NCBI GenBank assembly: GCA_015680685.1
Contig: MNCI01003413.1
Location: forward strand, 142,570 to 188,041
Reading direction: 5' to 3'
Source: Gnetum montanum
Taxonomy: Eukaryota > Streptophyta > Gnetopsida > Gnetales > Gnetaceae
DNA length: 45,472 nt
Position numbers and translations under genes: made by a program
The notes under the pieces: model-generated
Seen by the model: only the letters and a program-made list of their open reading frames with translations
The model's database searches: none
What the model was told of the DNA's origin: nothing
In this document: positions 1 to 10,743 of the stretch, piece after piece
How the letters are laid out: each line of letters starts with the position of its first letter
Position numbering within the stretch: the stretch's first letter is position 1

Positions 1-487
1 AAAACATAACTCATAGGACTATGACAAAGAGGCTAAAATCTTTCCTTTAGCAAGCCATCTTACAAGCAATCATATTTACAAATCTTCTTTACAAATGCTC
101 TTCTCAAGACCCCAAAGTGTCTTCAAGTGAGAGCCTAAGTGCTAACTAGTAGCATTCCAAAGTGATCTCCAAATGTGTGATGTATGAGATCCTCCCAAAG
201 TCTTTTTCCAAAAGTCCTCTCAAAAGTCCTCCCAAAAGTCCCTTTTATAAGGTTTACAAGGTAGTTACATGCTAAAATATCCTAGCTAACTTTTCTCCCA
301 AGCAAGGAGGTTACAACTTACCCATTTAATTAGGAGGGAGTTATATAGTTAGGAAGTTATGCATAAAGTTAGGAGGAATTAATATTTATAAATATTGCCT
401 TTGTGAGTAATTTATTAAAATAAATCTAAAATCCCTCATCTAATTTAATTTAATTAAAATTTTAAATACTAAGTGTCATTAAGCTCT
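1..487 (-). repeat. Possible LTR/promoter-like segment (uncertain)
   Basis: No coding frame is visible. Read on the minus strand, a TATA-like TTATAAAAGG (plus 241-250) is followed by three close copies of a GGACTTTTG-type word (about 190-245) and then unique sequence to the window edge. This arrangement resembles the promoter part of an LTR, but no partner copy, TG start or target duplication is in the window. The 200 bp before it (in minus sense) is very AT-rich. It could equally be a 3' flank of the decayed frame at 733-2309. Confidence 0.25.
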
Positions 488-732
488 AAGATTTTTTCAT
501 AAAAAATATAATATAATATCCACCTTATTGGTGGTAGCGGTAGTTAATTTATCCTTTTTGCATCTTTGATAATTGAAATTTAAATTTGGGATGGCCTGAA
601 ATACCAATCCTGCAACTGCCAGCAACTGATTCAAATTATCTTCTTCGGCCAAAAATCGTTACCAACAACTGCCATCTCAGGAGAAGACTTAGCCGTCACA
701 TTAGGAGACGTCATCATGTGTTCCGTAAGGAT
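488..732. other. No feature recognised
   Basis: AT-rich sequence between the LTR-like segment and the decayed frame. I see no frame, repeat or signal; it is probably the 3' untranslated part of the minus-strand unit at 733-2309. Confidence 0.4.
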
Positions 733-2309
733 CTACAACTGTTGTAACCTTTGCCTCTCAAAAATGCCCTTCAGGTTTTGATAATTATACGATTTGATCA
801 TCGCTTCATATATTTCGCTGCTTTCTGTCTGTGATGACTGATAAACTGTTTGGCTTATAAAGTTTTCTTCCAACATTTGGTGCAGATTCTTCAAGCAACG
901 TTGAGTAGGGATTTTAAGGCATTTTCCATTGTTGCGGATGAAAACCCAAATTTTTTCATCGCATGAAATAGGCATCCATTCTTCTGAAATCCATCTTCAG
1001 AAATAGCCACAAGTATCTCTATTGAAATCGATGATGTGCCTGCTGCGTTCCACCTTGAACTAGCCTCAGTACAGCCTACACGCGATTACTGCTCGAAACC
1101 CCTTCAATACAGCTCAGTCGTGAAAGAAGGGCCTTCCACACGCTCCATGAACTCGGGTTCATGGTTTTTGGCATCCAGCGAGTCGGCTACGGCTTCGTTC
1201 GGCAACATAAATCCAGCCGATGTGCGGGCGCAACTCTGAATGGCACAAGCCAATGTATTTGCCCCAAAACCACGACATTCAATTCTATTTTTCCGATTTT
1301 CTATTTTTTTCTCCGGCAGCATTAACAATGGGTCTTTGGACTTACAGGAATTTGGATTCGTCTGTAATACAGAAGCCTTTACATCCTTTGATAATGTAAA
1401 TTTATGGAATTTAAAACCTATTGGTAGTCCGTTAGGTCCTTCACTTGATTCCAACTCTTAACCTATTCTTGATAATCCATTACCCACGATGTTGTCTATT
1501 TTGCCAATATTAACAGGGAGTATGCTTTCTTGTGGTAAATAATCACCTCCTTTATTTGTTATTCCAATCTTCACTAAAGGAAATAACTTGGCATTTTAGT
1601 TTTACTTTCCAAGAAGGCTTCAACATCAAGATTCTTTACTAGTGGCTTGCTTCTCCAAGAANTTTGAACAAAATATTCCAACTGTTCCATGTAATGGCCA
1701 AATGTGCCAACAATATCAATCCTTTTTATGCAACTTTTCCTATAATTCCCATGGGGTATCTTCTACTGCTATGATTTGCATCAAGCTCTTAGTGGCCAAC
1801 AAGGGTTCATTGTCATCAAACATGTCATGGAGAAAATTGCTATTTCTATTTGCCCAATTTTGATAGTTTTCAGTGTGTTCATGTTGAGGTCTTTGATTTT
1901 TTCTATGGTTTTGATTTATACCTTGATTGTTACCACATAGTGAAGCTTTGTCTCTATACCTACATTCATCTTCATTAGAACTAAACAATGAAGAGGAAGA
2001 GGAAGATGAGGAACTGAGAGGATTGTCATGGCTTTGATGATGTTTCCCATAGTTCCTTGATTTATCTTTCTTAGGTTTTGAGAAGGTCCTAGGCCTTAAG
2101 GCCTTTCCTAGTCCACAACTTACTTCATCTCCTCTAGGGTTGTTTGTCTTAGATGAATGTAGTTCTTAAGTATCATCAAGGTGGTCATGAACATATGAAA
2201 CCCTTACATGAGGTTGGTCACTCCAATTTTCTTCAACATATATCTCATTAATTCTTCAATGAATTTTCTCTCCATACTATGAATTATCATTTCCTTGTGA
2301 AAGAGACAT
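733..2309 (-). pseudogene. Unidentified decayed first ORF of an LTR element, or captured/processed gene
   Basis: A minus-strand frame can be followed from an ATG at 2309 to a stop near 733. It opens MSLSQGNDNS and has a Ser run encoded by alternating TCC/TCT codons at about 1989-2015. It continues with DNEPLLATKSLMQIIAVEDT near 1760-1830 and, in the same frame, LPIGFKFHKFTL near 1400. A compensating frame change near 1690-1590 and another near 1000 are needed, and stops are scattered (about 2270, 2165, 1740, 1455, 1104). One base (1662) is N. I do not recognise the family. It begins only about 100 bp downstream (minus sense) of the primer-binding site at 2413-2433, so it is where gag should be. 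Alternatives are a divergent gag, an extra ORF, a captured host cDNA, or a processed pseudogene inserted there. Confidence 0.45.
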
Positions 2310-2412
2310 TGTTATTGGTGTATGAGGTGTGTGACTTAGTATTTTTCCAAAGATAGTTCATTAATGCATTTATAGCAATCATGCATGATATAACTAATCT
2401 AGATAACTAGCA

Positions 2413-2433
2413 CCATCCCCAGAAATGGTGCCA
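2413..2433 (-). promoter_or_regulatory. Primer-binding site, Asp-tRNA type
   Basis: On the minus strand one base after the LTR end reads TGGCACCATTTCTGGGGATG. This resembles the TGGCGCC-type primer site with GGGGAT that Athila-like plant gypsy elements use (tRNA-Asp). It fixes the orientation: LTR 2435-3189 is a 5' LTR and the internal region runs to lower coordinates. Confidence 0.6.
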
Positions 2434-2434
2434 A

Positions 2435-3189
2435 TGATGAGCAGTGAGGTACACCCTATGCCCAACCATATGAATCATAAGTGTTCATGCAGGATCTAGT
2501 CAAATTTCATGGATGGGACTAGTTGTGACATCTAGATCTTTCTACCTTGATCACAGTTTGTTGTCTTCCCACTTAGACTAGTGGTAGCTTTATCATGTAT
2601 GTTTTAGTCCAAAGTAAGGCATATGATTGTTGATGTTGTTGCCGCCTTATGCTACTTCTAATGATAATAAAGAAATAAATTATTTAAACTAATTAACAAT
2701 GGAAACTAAAGTTTAAACTAGCCTATAGAAGATGAGTGTCTATTCCCAGTTTGTTGTACACATCCTAAACCCACGTATCCACTACTGGGATTACCAAGTG
2801 CTATGCTATTGGGCAAACCAAGTAATAACACTACTAGGATTACCAAGTGAATATGTGTTTACACTTGAAACTGGTCATTCTCATTTTTCCAATTCATTAA
2901 TATGCATGGAAATGTAAATATTAACTAAGTACATGAAATGTAAATTGCATGGAATGTAAATTTAATCTAAGTTAAAGGGCTGCAATGAATAAGAATTAAT
3001 CTTTATCTTATTATCATTCATGAAATGTGCCCAGGTACATTGCCACTCGAATAAGACATTCTTGCAATGAGAGGGTGCCATGTTGACAACTTCCCATCGA
3101 CAAGGCAAACCCTACGCTAATGGGAACCCATCGATGAGGTCATGTTGATAGCATCCCATCAACATGGCCAAACAACACATGCTTCATCA
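2435..3189 (-). mobile_element. LTR, TGATGA family, copy A (5' LTR of a minus-strand element)
   Basis: It starts TGATGA and ends TCATCA in plus orientation, and is followed at once by a primer site. It aligns by eye along its length with copy B (4442-5262) and copy C (44966 on): shared stretches include GGTAATCCCAGTAGT and the stretch around the terminal CTCATCA. In U3 it has its own inverted word pairs of the CATGTTGATGG / CATCAACATG kind (about 3080-3175). Copies A and B are strongly diverged, so this is old. The matching 3' LTR would lie left of the window. Confidence 0.65.
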
Positions 3190-3503
3190 CTTAGCTTGAG
3201 TGTAAGTTCATTATTCAATGTCAACATGGATGGTAGAAACATATTAACCCCACAAATCATAATTTCACCATCCTCATATTATAAGTAAATATCTTAGTAT
3301 ATGGGAGATGAATTGCTCATAGGTTTTCTAGCCATGGTTTCCATAGGATCAAATTAAAACTAGGCATCTCTTTGACTATTAAGAAGTTAGCATATGTTGG
3401 GAATTGTTCCCAAGCTACAAAGTTGAACAAAAGAGAACCTTACACTACTATCCTAAATCCATTGAAATATTTTAATGTTGAAGTAAATATCTATTGGATG
3501 TTA
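3190..3503. other. Remnant internal sequence, nothing recognised
   Basis: This lies between copy A and the end of the gag relic. By position it is the downstream continuation of the minus-strand gypsy element into which copy A inserted. I see no readable protein. Confidence 0.35.
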
Positions 3504-6333
3504 TTAACCATAAGGGTCACTATTGGTTTTTAAAGAGTTTGATTCATTCAAAACAAGCTCTTCATGATCGATCATCTTTTGAAGATCATTCTTCATGTCT
3601 AAGCAAAAATTAGTATAGTGACCAGCTAGTTGATGATAATGAAAAAACCTCTCAAGCTTAAAGTACTTTGGTAGTTTTGGGATCATATTTGGTTACTACC
3701 ATTGGGTCTCTAGTGATCTCACAAAGATGATCATGCCTCTTATGAGCATTCTTTGATAGTTGCTTATGTTGGATGTAGTTGTTTCTAAGAAATTGTTCTA
3801 GAAGCTCATAATGTTTCATTGGAAATTTTGTATACATGGATCTATTCATGTGCTTGAAGTTTGATCTTATTTGATTGGAAGCATATGAAGTATATGGTTA
3901 AGATGAGATAGAAGATGTGTTGTGTAATGATGACTTTCACACTTCTACTTGTTTTGTGTTTTTCGCCACTATGGCCATGGTTACTTATGCTTGCTTGGTC
4001 TTATTCTTATTCCTCATTATGTATTGGTTTTTGTAGGCCACATACATTTGATTATTGCTAGCTTTAGTGGCCTATTCAATGTTCTTAATTTGTCAAATGG
4101 TCTAACTTAATGATTGAGGATGTAAGTAGTAGAGTTTTAACTTAACGAATTCATTGAGTACCCCTTTGAAAATAACTAGTAGATGGGTTTCAAATATGGG
4201 TTTTGGAATCTTGTTGAGTGTTTCATTCCATATCTAAATAAACATTTGGATAGGTTCAAGTAGTCACTATCTCACTTACATGAGCTGGTCTAATGTTGTG
4301 TTTAGGTTTAAGTTGTATTTAAGGTGGTTGACAAGCTAGGTTATCAAGTCATCAAGGAAGGGGATAGAACCTCTTGATAACATGTGGTACTAGTCTAGAG
4401 CCTTTCTTGATAAGGACTTAAGGAAGATGTGTAACATAGCCTGATGAGTGATGAGGTAGACCTATGTCCAACCATATGAATCACTAAGGCATTCACACAT
4501 GATCTAGTCAAATTCCATGGACCTATAGTTCTCCAATGCACTAGTTCCTCTAGGAAGTGAAATGGGCATTGAGAACATTGATTTAAGTGTAATTGAGGTA
4601 CACGATTTTTCTCATTTTATATTTTATAAGTTTAATCATTTACAACAAGAAATAAAGCTAGAGTAATTTAAGATCCAATTCATTTACTACCTAGCTAGCC
4701 TAGCACAAGTACCTATCCCACTTTCTTGGACACATCTTGAACACATATAGTGCTACTGGGCTACCAAATGTTAAGCATTGCTAGGTTACCTTGCACTATA
4801 TATATGCTCAAAGTGGTCATGCTTGTGTTCATTAATAACTGGAAATTAATTGCTTAATTTAAATGCATTAAAGTAAAGTATATGAAAATAAAGTGCATTA
4901 AAGGAAATATTAATCTATCCTCAGTGCTGCAAGGATTGTCAAAAGGGTTTGTTTTTATTCTTGTCACACTATTGTTCTTAGGTACATTAGTGTTCAAAAA
5001 AAGATCCATACACACTTAGACTCTTGCTATGGGCACTCAGAAAATATTCTAACTCTAGAGAAAACAAACTACAAGATCTTCACTAACTATGAAAAAAACT
5101 AATATGAAAATCATGAGCCCAAGTGCTATATTTATATGCCAGTGTATACCCTATGATATCGAATATCCGACATCATGTCCTGGGCTTCGACATTGGATAC
5201 ATGATGTCAAGGATCTGATATTGGGTACCCGATATCAAAGCATGTGAAAACATCATTCATCACAGTGTGGGGCCAAGCTTGTAACAAAAGACATTTTAAG
5301 AAGATGTGATGAGATATGTATTTGGATCACCTTCATCATTATACTTGGTGAAATGGAAAATGGAGATGCCTATGGGTAAATTTATTTAAGGGATAATTGA
5401 GCTAATTGGATCATCATGATAGAAGTCCATGAATTTTACCATTTGGGTTGTACTAGCTTTAAGTTTTTGCAACTCCTCAGTACGGTTTTGGATCATTTGG
5501 AAGGCTTGATCCAAGCCTTGTGTTATCCTTAAGGGTTGCACTAATGATGGAACTATTTAGTATTGTGTAATAGGAAATGAGATGGACTAAAGAGGTCATT
5601 TGATCATTATCGTAGAAGGGGTAAATATAGAAAATGATGTTTTTACTAGAATGTGTGAAGCAAAGGGAGTATTGATGACAAATGGGTTACATGAAACTTG
5701 TGGAATTTGAGGCCCAGAAGAGGGACTAGCCAAAATTATAAAGGATTGGGACATGGAAGGGGTTACTGGTGGAGGCTAAGGTACTTTGAAGAATGGTGTT
5801 AAGATAAACATAGAAGCAAACAAAGAAGTGGGTTGAGACATTTGATTCATGGAGGTTACAAAAGGTGTTTGGTTTATTATAGAAATGAGGGGAACAATGT
5901 TGAACATGGTTACTTCAAGAATAGATTATTATAAAGGATCCCCTAAATGAGTATCAATCTTGTAATAGGCTCCAAAGTATCTGTGATCCTCTTGATCCTA
6001 CTCTAAACTACCCTCTTCACTCGTTGCATCATCTACATCCACTAGTTATGTTAACATGCACTTGTAAAATTCCAATAGTTTGATATGGTCATTAGGTGAG
6101 GAAATGTACTCTTTCCCATTCTTATGGATCAACTTGTATTAACTCTTAGAGTCTAGCCCCTTGTGTGGGATGCATAAACCAACTTATATTTTTGCACAAA
6201 TCAATTTGTAGTACTTTTCATCAATGTTTGTGTACATTAGGCTACATCTTAGACACCTAAGGGACTACCTACATTACACCATGGTTGGGTCCATAGGATC
6301 ATAGATACAAGCAAATTCTTGGTTGGAGGCCAT
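3504..6333 (-). pseudogene. Ty3/gypsy gag relic (minus strand), interrupted by a solo LTR
   Basis: A decayed gag runs from an ATG at 6333 (MASNQEFACIYDP) to about 3504. It parallels, segment by segment, the plus-strand gag at 10744-13376. The shared segments are ERYNFLCAK-like (about 6200), the Pro/Ser/Thr-rich linker (about 5650-5900), HFTKYNDEGDPNTYL (about 5340), the LNEFVKLKLYYL region (about 4150), YIQHKQLSKNAHKR (about 3770) and KLERFFHYHQLAGHYTNFCL (about 3610-3660). The last is the zinc-knuckle-like end in which some metal ligands are lost. Many stops and shifts make it non-functional. A solo LTR (4442-5262) splits it. Gag would coat the element RNA in cytoplasmic particles. Confidence 0.75.
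4442..5262 (-). mobile_element. Solo LTR, TGATGA family, copy B
   Basis: Plus-strand ends are TGATGAGTGA and ATTCATCA. Gag-like sequence resumes on either side, so this is an insertion of an LTR alone. In minus sense it shows GATATC-containing inverted words (plus 5155-5245), then a TATA-like ATATAAATATAG (about 5125), CTCTAGAGTTAGAAT (about 5045-5060), an AATAAAAAC poly(A)-type signal and CCTTGCAGCAC (about 4925). The same order appears in copy C. I could not find a convincing 5 bp target duplication (TAGCC left, CAGTG right). Confidence 0.65.
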
Positions 6334-6868
6334 ATCAACAGTGCTCTATGGTAGAATGGTTGATGCAAAAGGCATAAATGCTGCAAAATCAAGGGATCAT
6401 GAAGATGTAGCAAAGGGCCTAAATAATGTAAATGAGGCTATATATAGTGTCACTACTGTGACAACATGAATGAAATATATCTTAAATGTAATTGTAACAT
6501 AAATGAGAAAAACTTTGTAAAAATGTGAATGTTGAAACAAGTACAATGAATAGTAAATGTAATAATAATAATTTTTGAAATTGTAAAAATGGTCAATCAG
6601 CTACAACATTTTTAAACTAGAGTTTTGTTGGGGATTTCAAGGGAAATAAGTATAGAGTTTGAGGATTTTGGTAGCCATAGATCAATGTTTTTTTAGGATT
6701 TGGAAAACACTAGTGGTTGAGGAACAAGAAGCACAAACACTATGCTCAAAAACATTGGTACCAAAAATCACTTAAAATAGGTTACACACATTGAATATGC
6801 TATGAATGATTGGTCAAAATGAGAAAATAGTGGTTATTCTTAGTTCTAGGATAAGAAAGCAAGGCAGA
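6334..6868 (-). other. Leader between primer site and gag of the minus-strand gypsy element
   Basis: AT-rich sequence with no open frame; position implies the 5' untranslated leader of the gag at 3504-6333. Confidence 0.4.
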
Positions 6869-6887
6869 GGTCCTTCCTCTAATGCCA
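6869..6887 (-). promoter_or_regulatory. Primer-binding site of the minus-strand gypsy element
   Basis: Minus-strand TGGCATTAGAGGAAGGACC. It matches the primer sites of the giant element (TGGCACTAGAAGGAGGG, 10348) and of the non-autonomous element (TGGCGCTAGAAGGAGGG, 18663-18679), so all three use the same primer tRNA type and belong to one clade. Which tRNA this is I cannot say from memory. Confidence 0.6.
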
Positions 6888-6893
6888 AAAGAC

Positions 6894-7622
6894 TATAACA
6901 AAAAAATTCAATGGTGGAAAGTAAATAGATCCATGTAGAATAGTTTTACCTTAAGATCCATGGACCTCAAAAAAGATCTAAGGTACCTTAGGTGATCTTG
7001 TCAATCACCCAAGGACTTAGTAGTCTATTATCAAATGAAAATAAAAAAAAATAGGTGATAACATGTGAACAATGTAGACTCAATGTTGGTTATATGAGAA
7101 TCAAGAAATAATGCAAAAACATGTGAAATATGTGGCAAAACATTTGAAAATTTTGGATTAATACTATATAGTACAATATGAGAAAGTATAGAGTGTGGAA
7201 TTATGAATGTTCCACAGATCTCTTTGAAAATGTTGTTGAAGCTTTGGCATGCAAGTAAGTAGGGTATATTCTATAGTCTTTCCAAACATGTCTAGCTTAC
7301 TTGATCTACAAGTTGTAATAGGCTCTTGATATTCTCAATGATTGGTGCTGCGGAAATGGCTTCAAGCTTTCAAATCTCTACTTACTTCAAAATTCTCAAG
7401 TTTATTAGAGTTTGAAATGATTCAAAAGTCCCCCCAAATATTAATTATTAGTTTTATAGGCCTTAGTTTTCTATTTCTATGTTGTCTTGGCTTGCGTAAG
7501 TTTTTGGGCATTATACATAATGTTTTTGGCATTTTCAATGATCCAAAATTGTAGTTTTTTTGACAATCACATTGGGAATGCTAGCATTTTTGACATTATG
7601 AGTTTCAATTACATTATTTTTA
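6894..7622 (-). mobile_element. Partial 5' LTR of the minus-strand gypsy element
   Basis: It starts directly beyond the primer site. In minus sense a TATA-like CTATAAAAC lies at plus 7451-7460, followed downstream by a polyadenylation-like region. The plus-strand frame at 7342-7554 is a chance frame in this LTR. Its U3 end is cut by the copia LTR that begins at 7623, so the true LTR start is not visible. Confidence 0.45.
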
Positions 7623-7863
7623 TTGACCTTTTGGTATGTCAAAACCTTAAATAAAATGGAGAGCATAGAATATTTGTGGAATGGGATGATTTTGCAAGTC
7701 AATGAAATGAGATCTACAAAGAGATGTTAAAGTGGAGACTACATGGACTCAAGGAAGCATGGATGAGTATGAGGACTACAAGCTAAATGAAGGTGTTAAA
7801 GTTGTATAGAGAAAGCTAATTCAACAAGAGGAAGCCTTAGAAACCAAAGTCCAAAAATTGAGA

Positions 7864-8072
7864 AGATGTCTCTAAAAAGTAGAAGATGTCTTGGCCCAAG
7901 TGGAGTTCATTCAAAGAAGATGTCTCCCAAAAAAAAGAGACATCTCTTTTCCAAAGAAGATGTTTCCATAGAGATGTCTCCTAAGAGATGTCTCACTTAT
8001 GAAGGAGATGTCTCCCCAAAATTGAAGTTAATTTCAAAGAGACATCCCAATCTTGAAGGAGACATCTTCACT
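7864..8072 (+). repeat. GAGATGTCTC / GAGACATCTC word cluster in copia LTR
   Basis: About ten copies of the word GATGTCTC and its reverse complement GAGACATC stand in both orientations within about 200 bp, just upstream of the TATA-like site. The cluster recurs, diverged, at 40995-41205 in the 3' LTR. The words can pair with one another, and the position fits a reiterated regulatory site in U3. Confidence 0.7.
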
Positions 8073-8701
8073 AGCCATTAGATAGCTGTTGCATGAATTT
8101 TAAGGTATTTTCAGAACCTCCAAGCCTATAAGAATACTTCAATATCTTAGGTATTATGCAGTTGTTGTGCATGCATTCTCACTATCAAAGCAATCATTGA
8201 ATATTGTACTTTTGCACTTCATTTGTAAAATCATTTGCTTGATTGATTGTAGAATTGTGCTTCAAAGTACAAGGACTTGTAATTTAAGTTACATTATTTT
8301 CTTATTATTCTTTTCTCTCTTATAGCCTTGCTAGGGTTGATGTGCATCTTGCAAGAAGGCATCATCTTAGAGCTTGTCGAGATCCTATGGGATAAAGTGT
8401 TTATGTAGCATCAAAAGAATCTAGAGCAAAGCTTAATTTTTACAAAGGATATGGGATCCTTTAAATCATTCTTAAGCTTGTTAGGACCTTGCAAGGTTAA
8501 GAGTTGTCATAGCGATGAATCTCTCCTTAGTGAAGCTTAAACTTTGTAAAGGTTGTGGTGTTCTTTACACCATGTTTTGGAAGAAACAAGATCTAGAGGT
8601 GTGCATGGATTCTACCCTCTAAGTGTGGACTACCTAAGTTAGGGAACCACATAATTTTTGTGTTTTATCTAACAAGTTTTGCTTGTACTTTAGGAAACTT
8701 A

Positions 8702-8706
8702 TTCAT
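8702..8706 (+). repeat. Target-site duplication TTCAT (left)
   Basis: Identical to 36646-36650; flanks the giant gypsy element. Confidence 0.85.
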
Positions 8707-10341
8707 TGAAACACCCTAAATTTTCAAGGCATTCTTGCTTCACCAAGGTCCTGAAACTGAGGTAAACATTTCCACAAGTGTAGCCTCATGACCGATTTGG
8801 AAAGAAATGGATGCTATGAGTTCAAACTGTCCAGTTTGGACAATTTAACCAGTTGATAGTTCACTTAGAAAGCATGCTAAGGGTTGTCAACGGTGGTTAG
8901 GATCAACAAGACAACTTGATAAGTTTTCTAGTCAAGAAGTTCGCTACGCTATGCTACGCTATGTAGCATAGCAGGCCTCAGAAGATAGTTGCTTAGGTGA
9001 CCAAACTATTGCAAGAAGAAGTACTATGCTATGATATGCTATGTAGCATAGCACAGTGTAGCGAAGGTAAAACAGAAAGGCCCATCTTACCAAGTGATCC
9101 CAATTGCACCCGACAAGCACTCCAACCTTCAAAACTAGTTTCCTTGTTCAACTTCAAGTCCTTGGCAGAGCTTCTCATCAGAAAATGGAAGATTGAGCAA
9201 AAATCAGGCTATGTTGGCTATTACGCTACGGTATGCTACATAGCTTAGCACAACGTAGCGACGGTGCAAGAAAAAACAAAAGGCATCTCAAGTGCAAGAT
9301 CAACAAGTTGTAGTTGCGATTGTTAGCATGATCAAGCTTCCAAAAAACGTTTGCAACTTCAGCCTGGTTCGTAGATAAGGTTCATTGCTACGCTATGCTA
9401 CGCTACTCCAACATGCTACACTCCACAGCATAGCACAACGTAGTAAGAAACTACGTTATGCCAACATGCTACGCTCCACAGCATAGCAGGTAGCTACGCT
9501 ACATTAGTGTGCTTTACTCCTTGTCTGCATCGTTGGCACACCTGATCGCAACGTCTCTAGTTCCGATGGCATAATTGTAGCATGAAAAGTTCATGACCAG
9601 CTTTGCATGTTCATGTAGCATGGACACGTCAACATCTTATGGGTCTAGGACATGTGTCATCCAAGCCTCATTTCTCATGTCCTCCTAGCCCTATAAATAC
9701 CCTGACGAGCAACACTCAAAGGGTTGGCAAAATTTGGGGGATTTTTGGCAAGTTTGATTGGAAATTTTGAGCATTGTTAGCATTTGTTGTTGGAAAACTG
9801 GCAATTTTGGTGTTTGGCAAAAATTTTATCTTTTGGCAATTTGGTTGGCAAACGTTTGGCAAAATTTGGTTGACAAACTTTAGCAATTATTGGTTAGCAA
9901 ATTTGGGAATTATTGGCTCTTAAGTCTACATTTAAGCACATAGTTGGCTTGCTTTGAACGTCCTGGTTACCTTTTGAATCTCTGTGCTTCCTAGCATTGT
10001 GCAACACATTGTATCCATCTTGATAAAGTGAAGTCATAATCTTGAAGTGGTGCATTTCTTAACTCCAGTTCACTTTATTTTCCTGCTTATCATTGCATTT
10101 TACATCATTATAGCTTCCTCACATTTAATAATTTTTATTTTATGCTATAAGAATTATTTCCATATTAAATGTTTACATAAGGTTTAGTGACATTGACTAA
10201 GTCCCTCTCTAATTGACCAAACCGTTCAGGGCACCCCACTTCTATTTTATCCAACACGGCCCTCGCGTAGATCCAGGGTTAGGACTGTCTGACTGAAAAC
10301 CTCCCAATGTTTTCCAACCATCAACATTTTCGGTCACTACA
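8707..10341 (+). repeat. 5' LTR of the giant element
   Basis: It starts TGAAACACC and ends CACTACA. It aligns with 34887-36645 throughout. U3 carries GCTACGCTATG-type words and their inverse at about 8943, 9021, 9219 and 9388-9500. A TATA box follows at 9692, then a stretch of TTTGGCAAA-like repeats (about 9725-9900). The 5' copy is about 120 bp shorter than the 3' copy, mostly in the word region. Confidence 0.85.
9692..9699 (+). promoter_or_regulatory. TATA box of 5' LTR
   Basis: TATAAATA in the context CTAGCCCTATAAATACC, conserved at 36021-36028 in the 3' LTR and in the related solo LTR at 31773-31780. Confidence 0.7.
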
Positions 10342-10347
10342 ATTTTC

Positions 10348-10364
10348 TGGCACTAGAAGGAGGG
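10348..10364 (+). promoter_or_regulatory. Primer-binding site of the giant element
   Basis: TGGCACTAGAAGGAGGG, six bases after the LTR end; same type as at 6869-6887 and 18663-18679. Confidence 0.65.
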
Positions 10365-10390
10365 CCTTTTAGTGCCCTTTCTATATTATA

Positions 10391-10715
10391 CGATAGTCCT
10401 GTAAGTGTTCTGCACCTCGACATGCATTAGCATAAATGTGATAACCTTTTGCAGTTATTTACACATCGTGTGGTGTAGATCAGTTACTTCAATGGTTCCT
10501 TCAAAATTTGGTAGGACATAAAGCCTCTGATCACCATTTGACCCCTTTTTTTCACGGTAGTTTTGCATGTGTTCTATACCCCGTCACACACTAGCGTAAA
10601 CATGACACCCTTTTGCGGTTGTTTATGCATTGTGTGGTATAGATCGATCGCTCTGACAGTTCTTTTAGAATCTTACAAGACATAAAGCCTTTGATCACCT
10701 TCTGATCTCCTTATT
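10391..10715 (+). repeat. Two-unit tandem duplication in the leader
   Basis: Units of about 160 bp (10391-10552 and 10553-10715) share TGTTCTGCACC/TGTTCTATACC, CATCGTGTGGTGTAGATC / CATTGTGTGGTATAGATC and GACATAAAGCCT. They lie between the primer site and the gag start, where packaging or dimerisation signals usually sit. Confidence 0.65.
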
Positions 10716-10743
10716 TTCCTCATTTGAAAACCCTTTTAGCTTT

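Larger units (their letters stand above)
7623..8706 (+). repeat. Copia 5' LTR, left part (continues at 36651-36677)
   Basis: It aligns over its whole length with 40781-41834: shared start TTGACCTTTTGGTATGTCAA, shared middle with the GAGATGTCTC cluster, shared end GAACTTATTCAT. It is cut at the TTCAT target duplicated by the giant gypsy insertion, and the remaining LTR tail (CCCTCCTTCTAAGTTCTC) is found 27.9 kb downstream. A TATA-like TATAAGAATA lies near 8129. Confidence 0.8.

Noticed and set aside
733-2309. Endogenous pararetrovirus origin for the unidentified frame
   Set aside because: I saw no movement, coat or RT motif that I could defend, and the adjoining LTR and primer site argue for an LTR retrotransposon.
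4437-5267. Target duplication around solo LTR copy B
   Set aside because: TAGCC and CAGTG do not match; the insertion is inferred from gag continuity alone.
7342-7554. Plus-strand 70-codon frame with a hydrophobic segment
   Set aside because: Lies antisense across the TATA region of a minus-strand LTR; no family resemblance.
8943-9500. Regularly recurring palindromic words resembling a CRISPR-like array
   Set aside because: Spacing is irregular, there are no unique spacers, the context is a plant LTR and the words recur in both LTRs.
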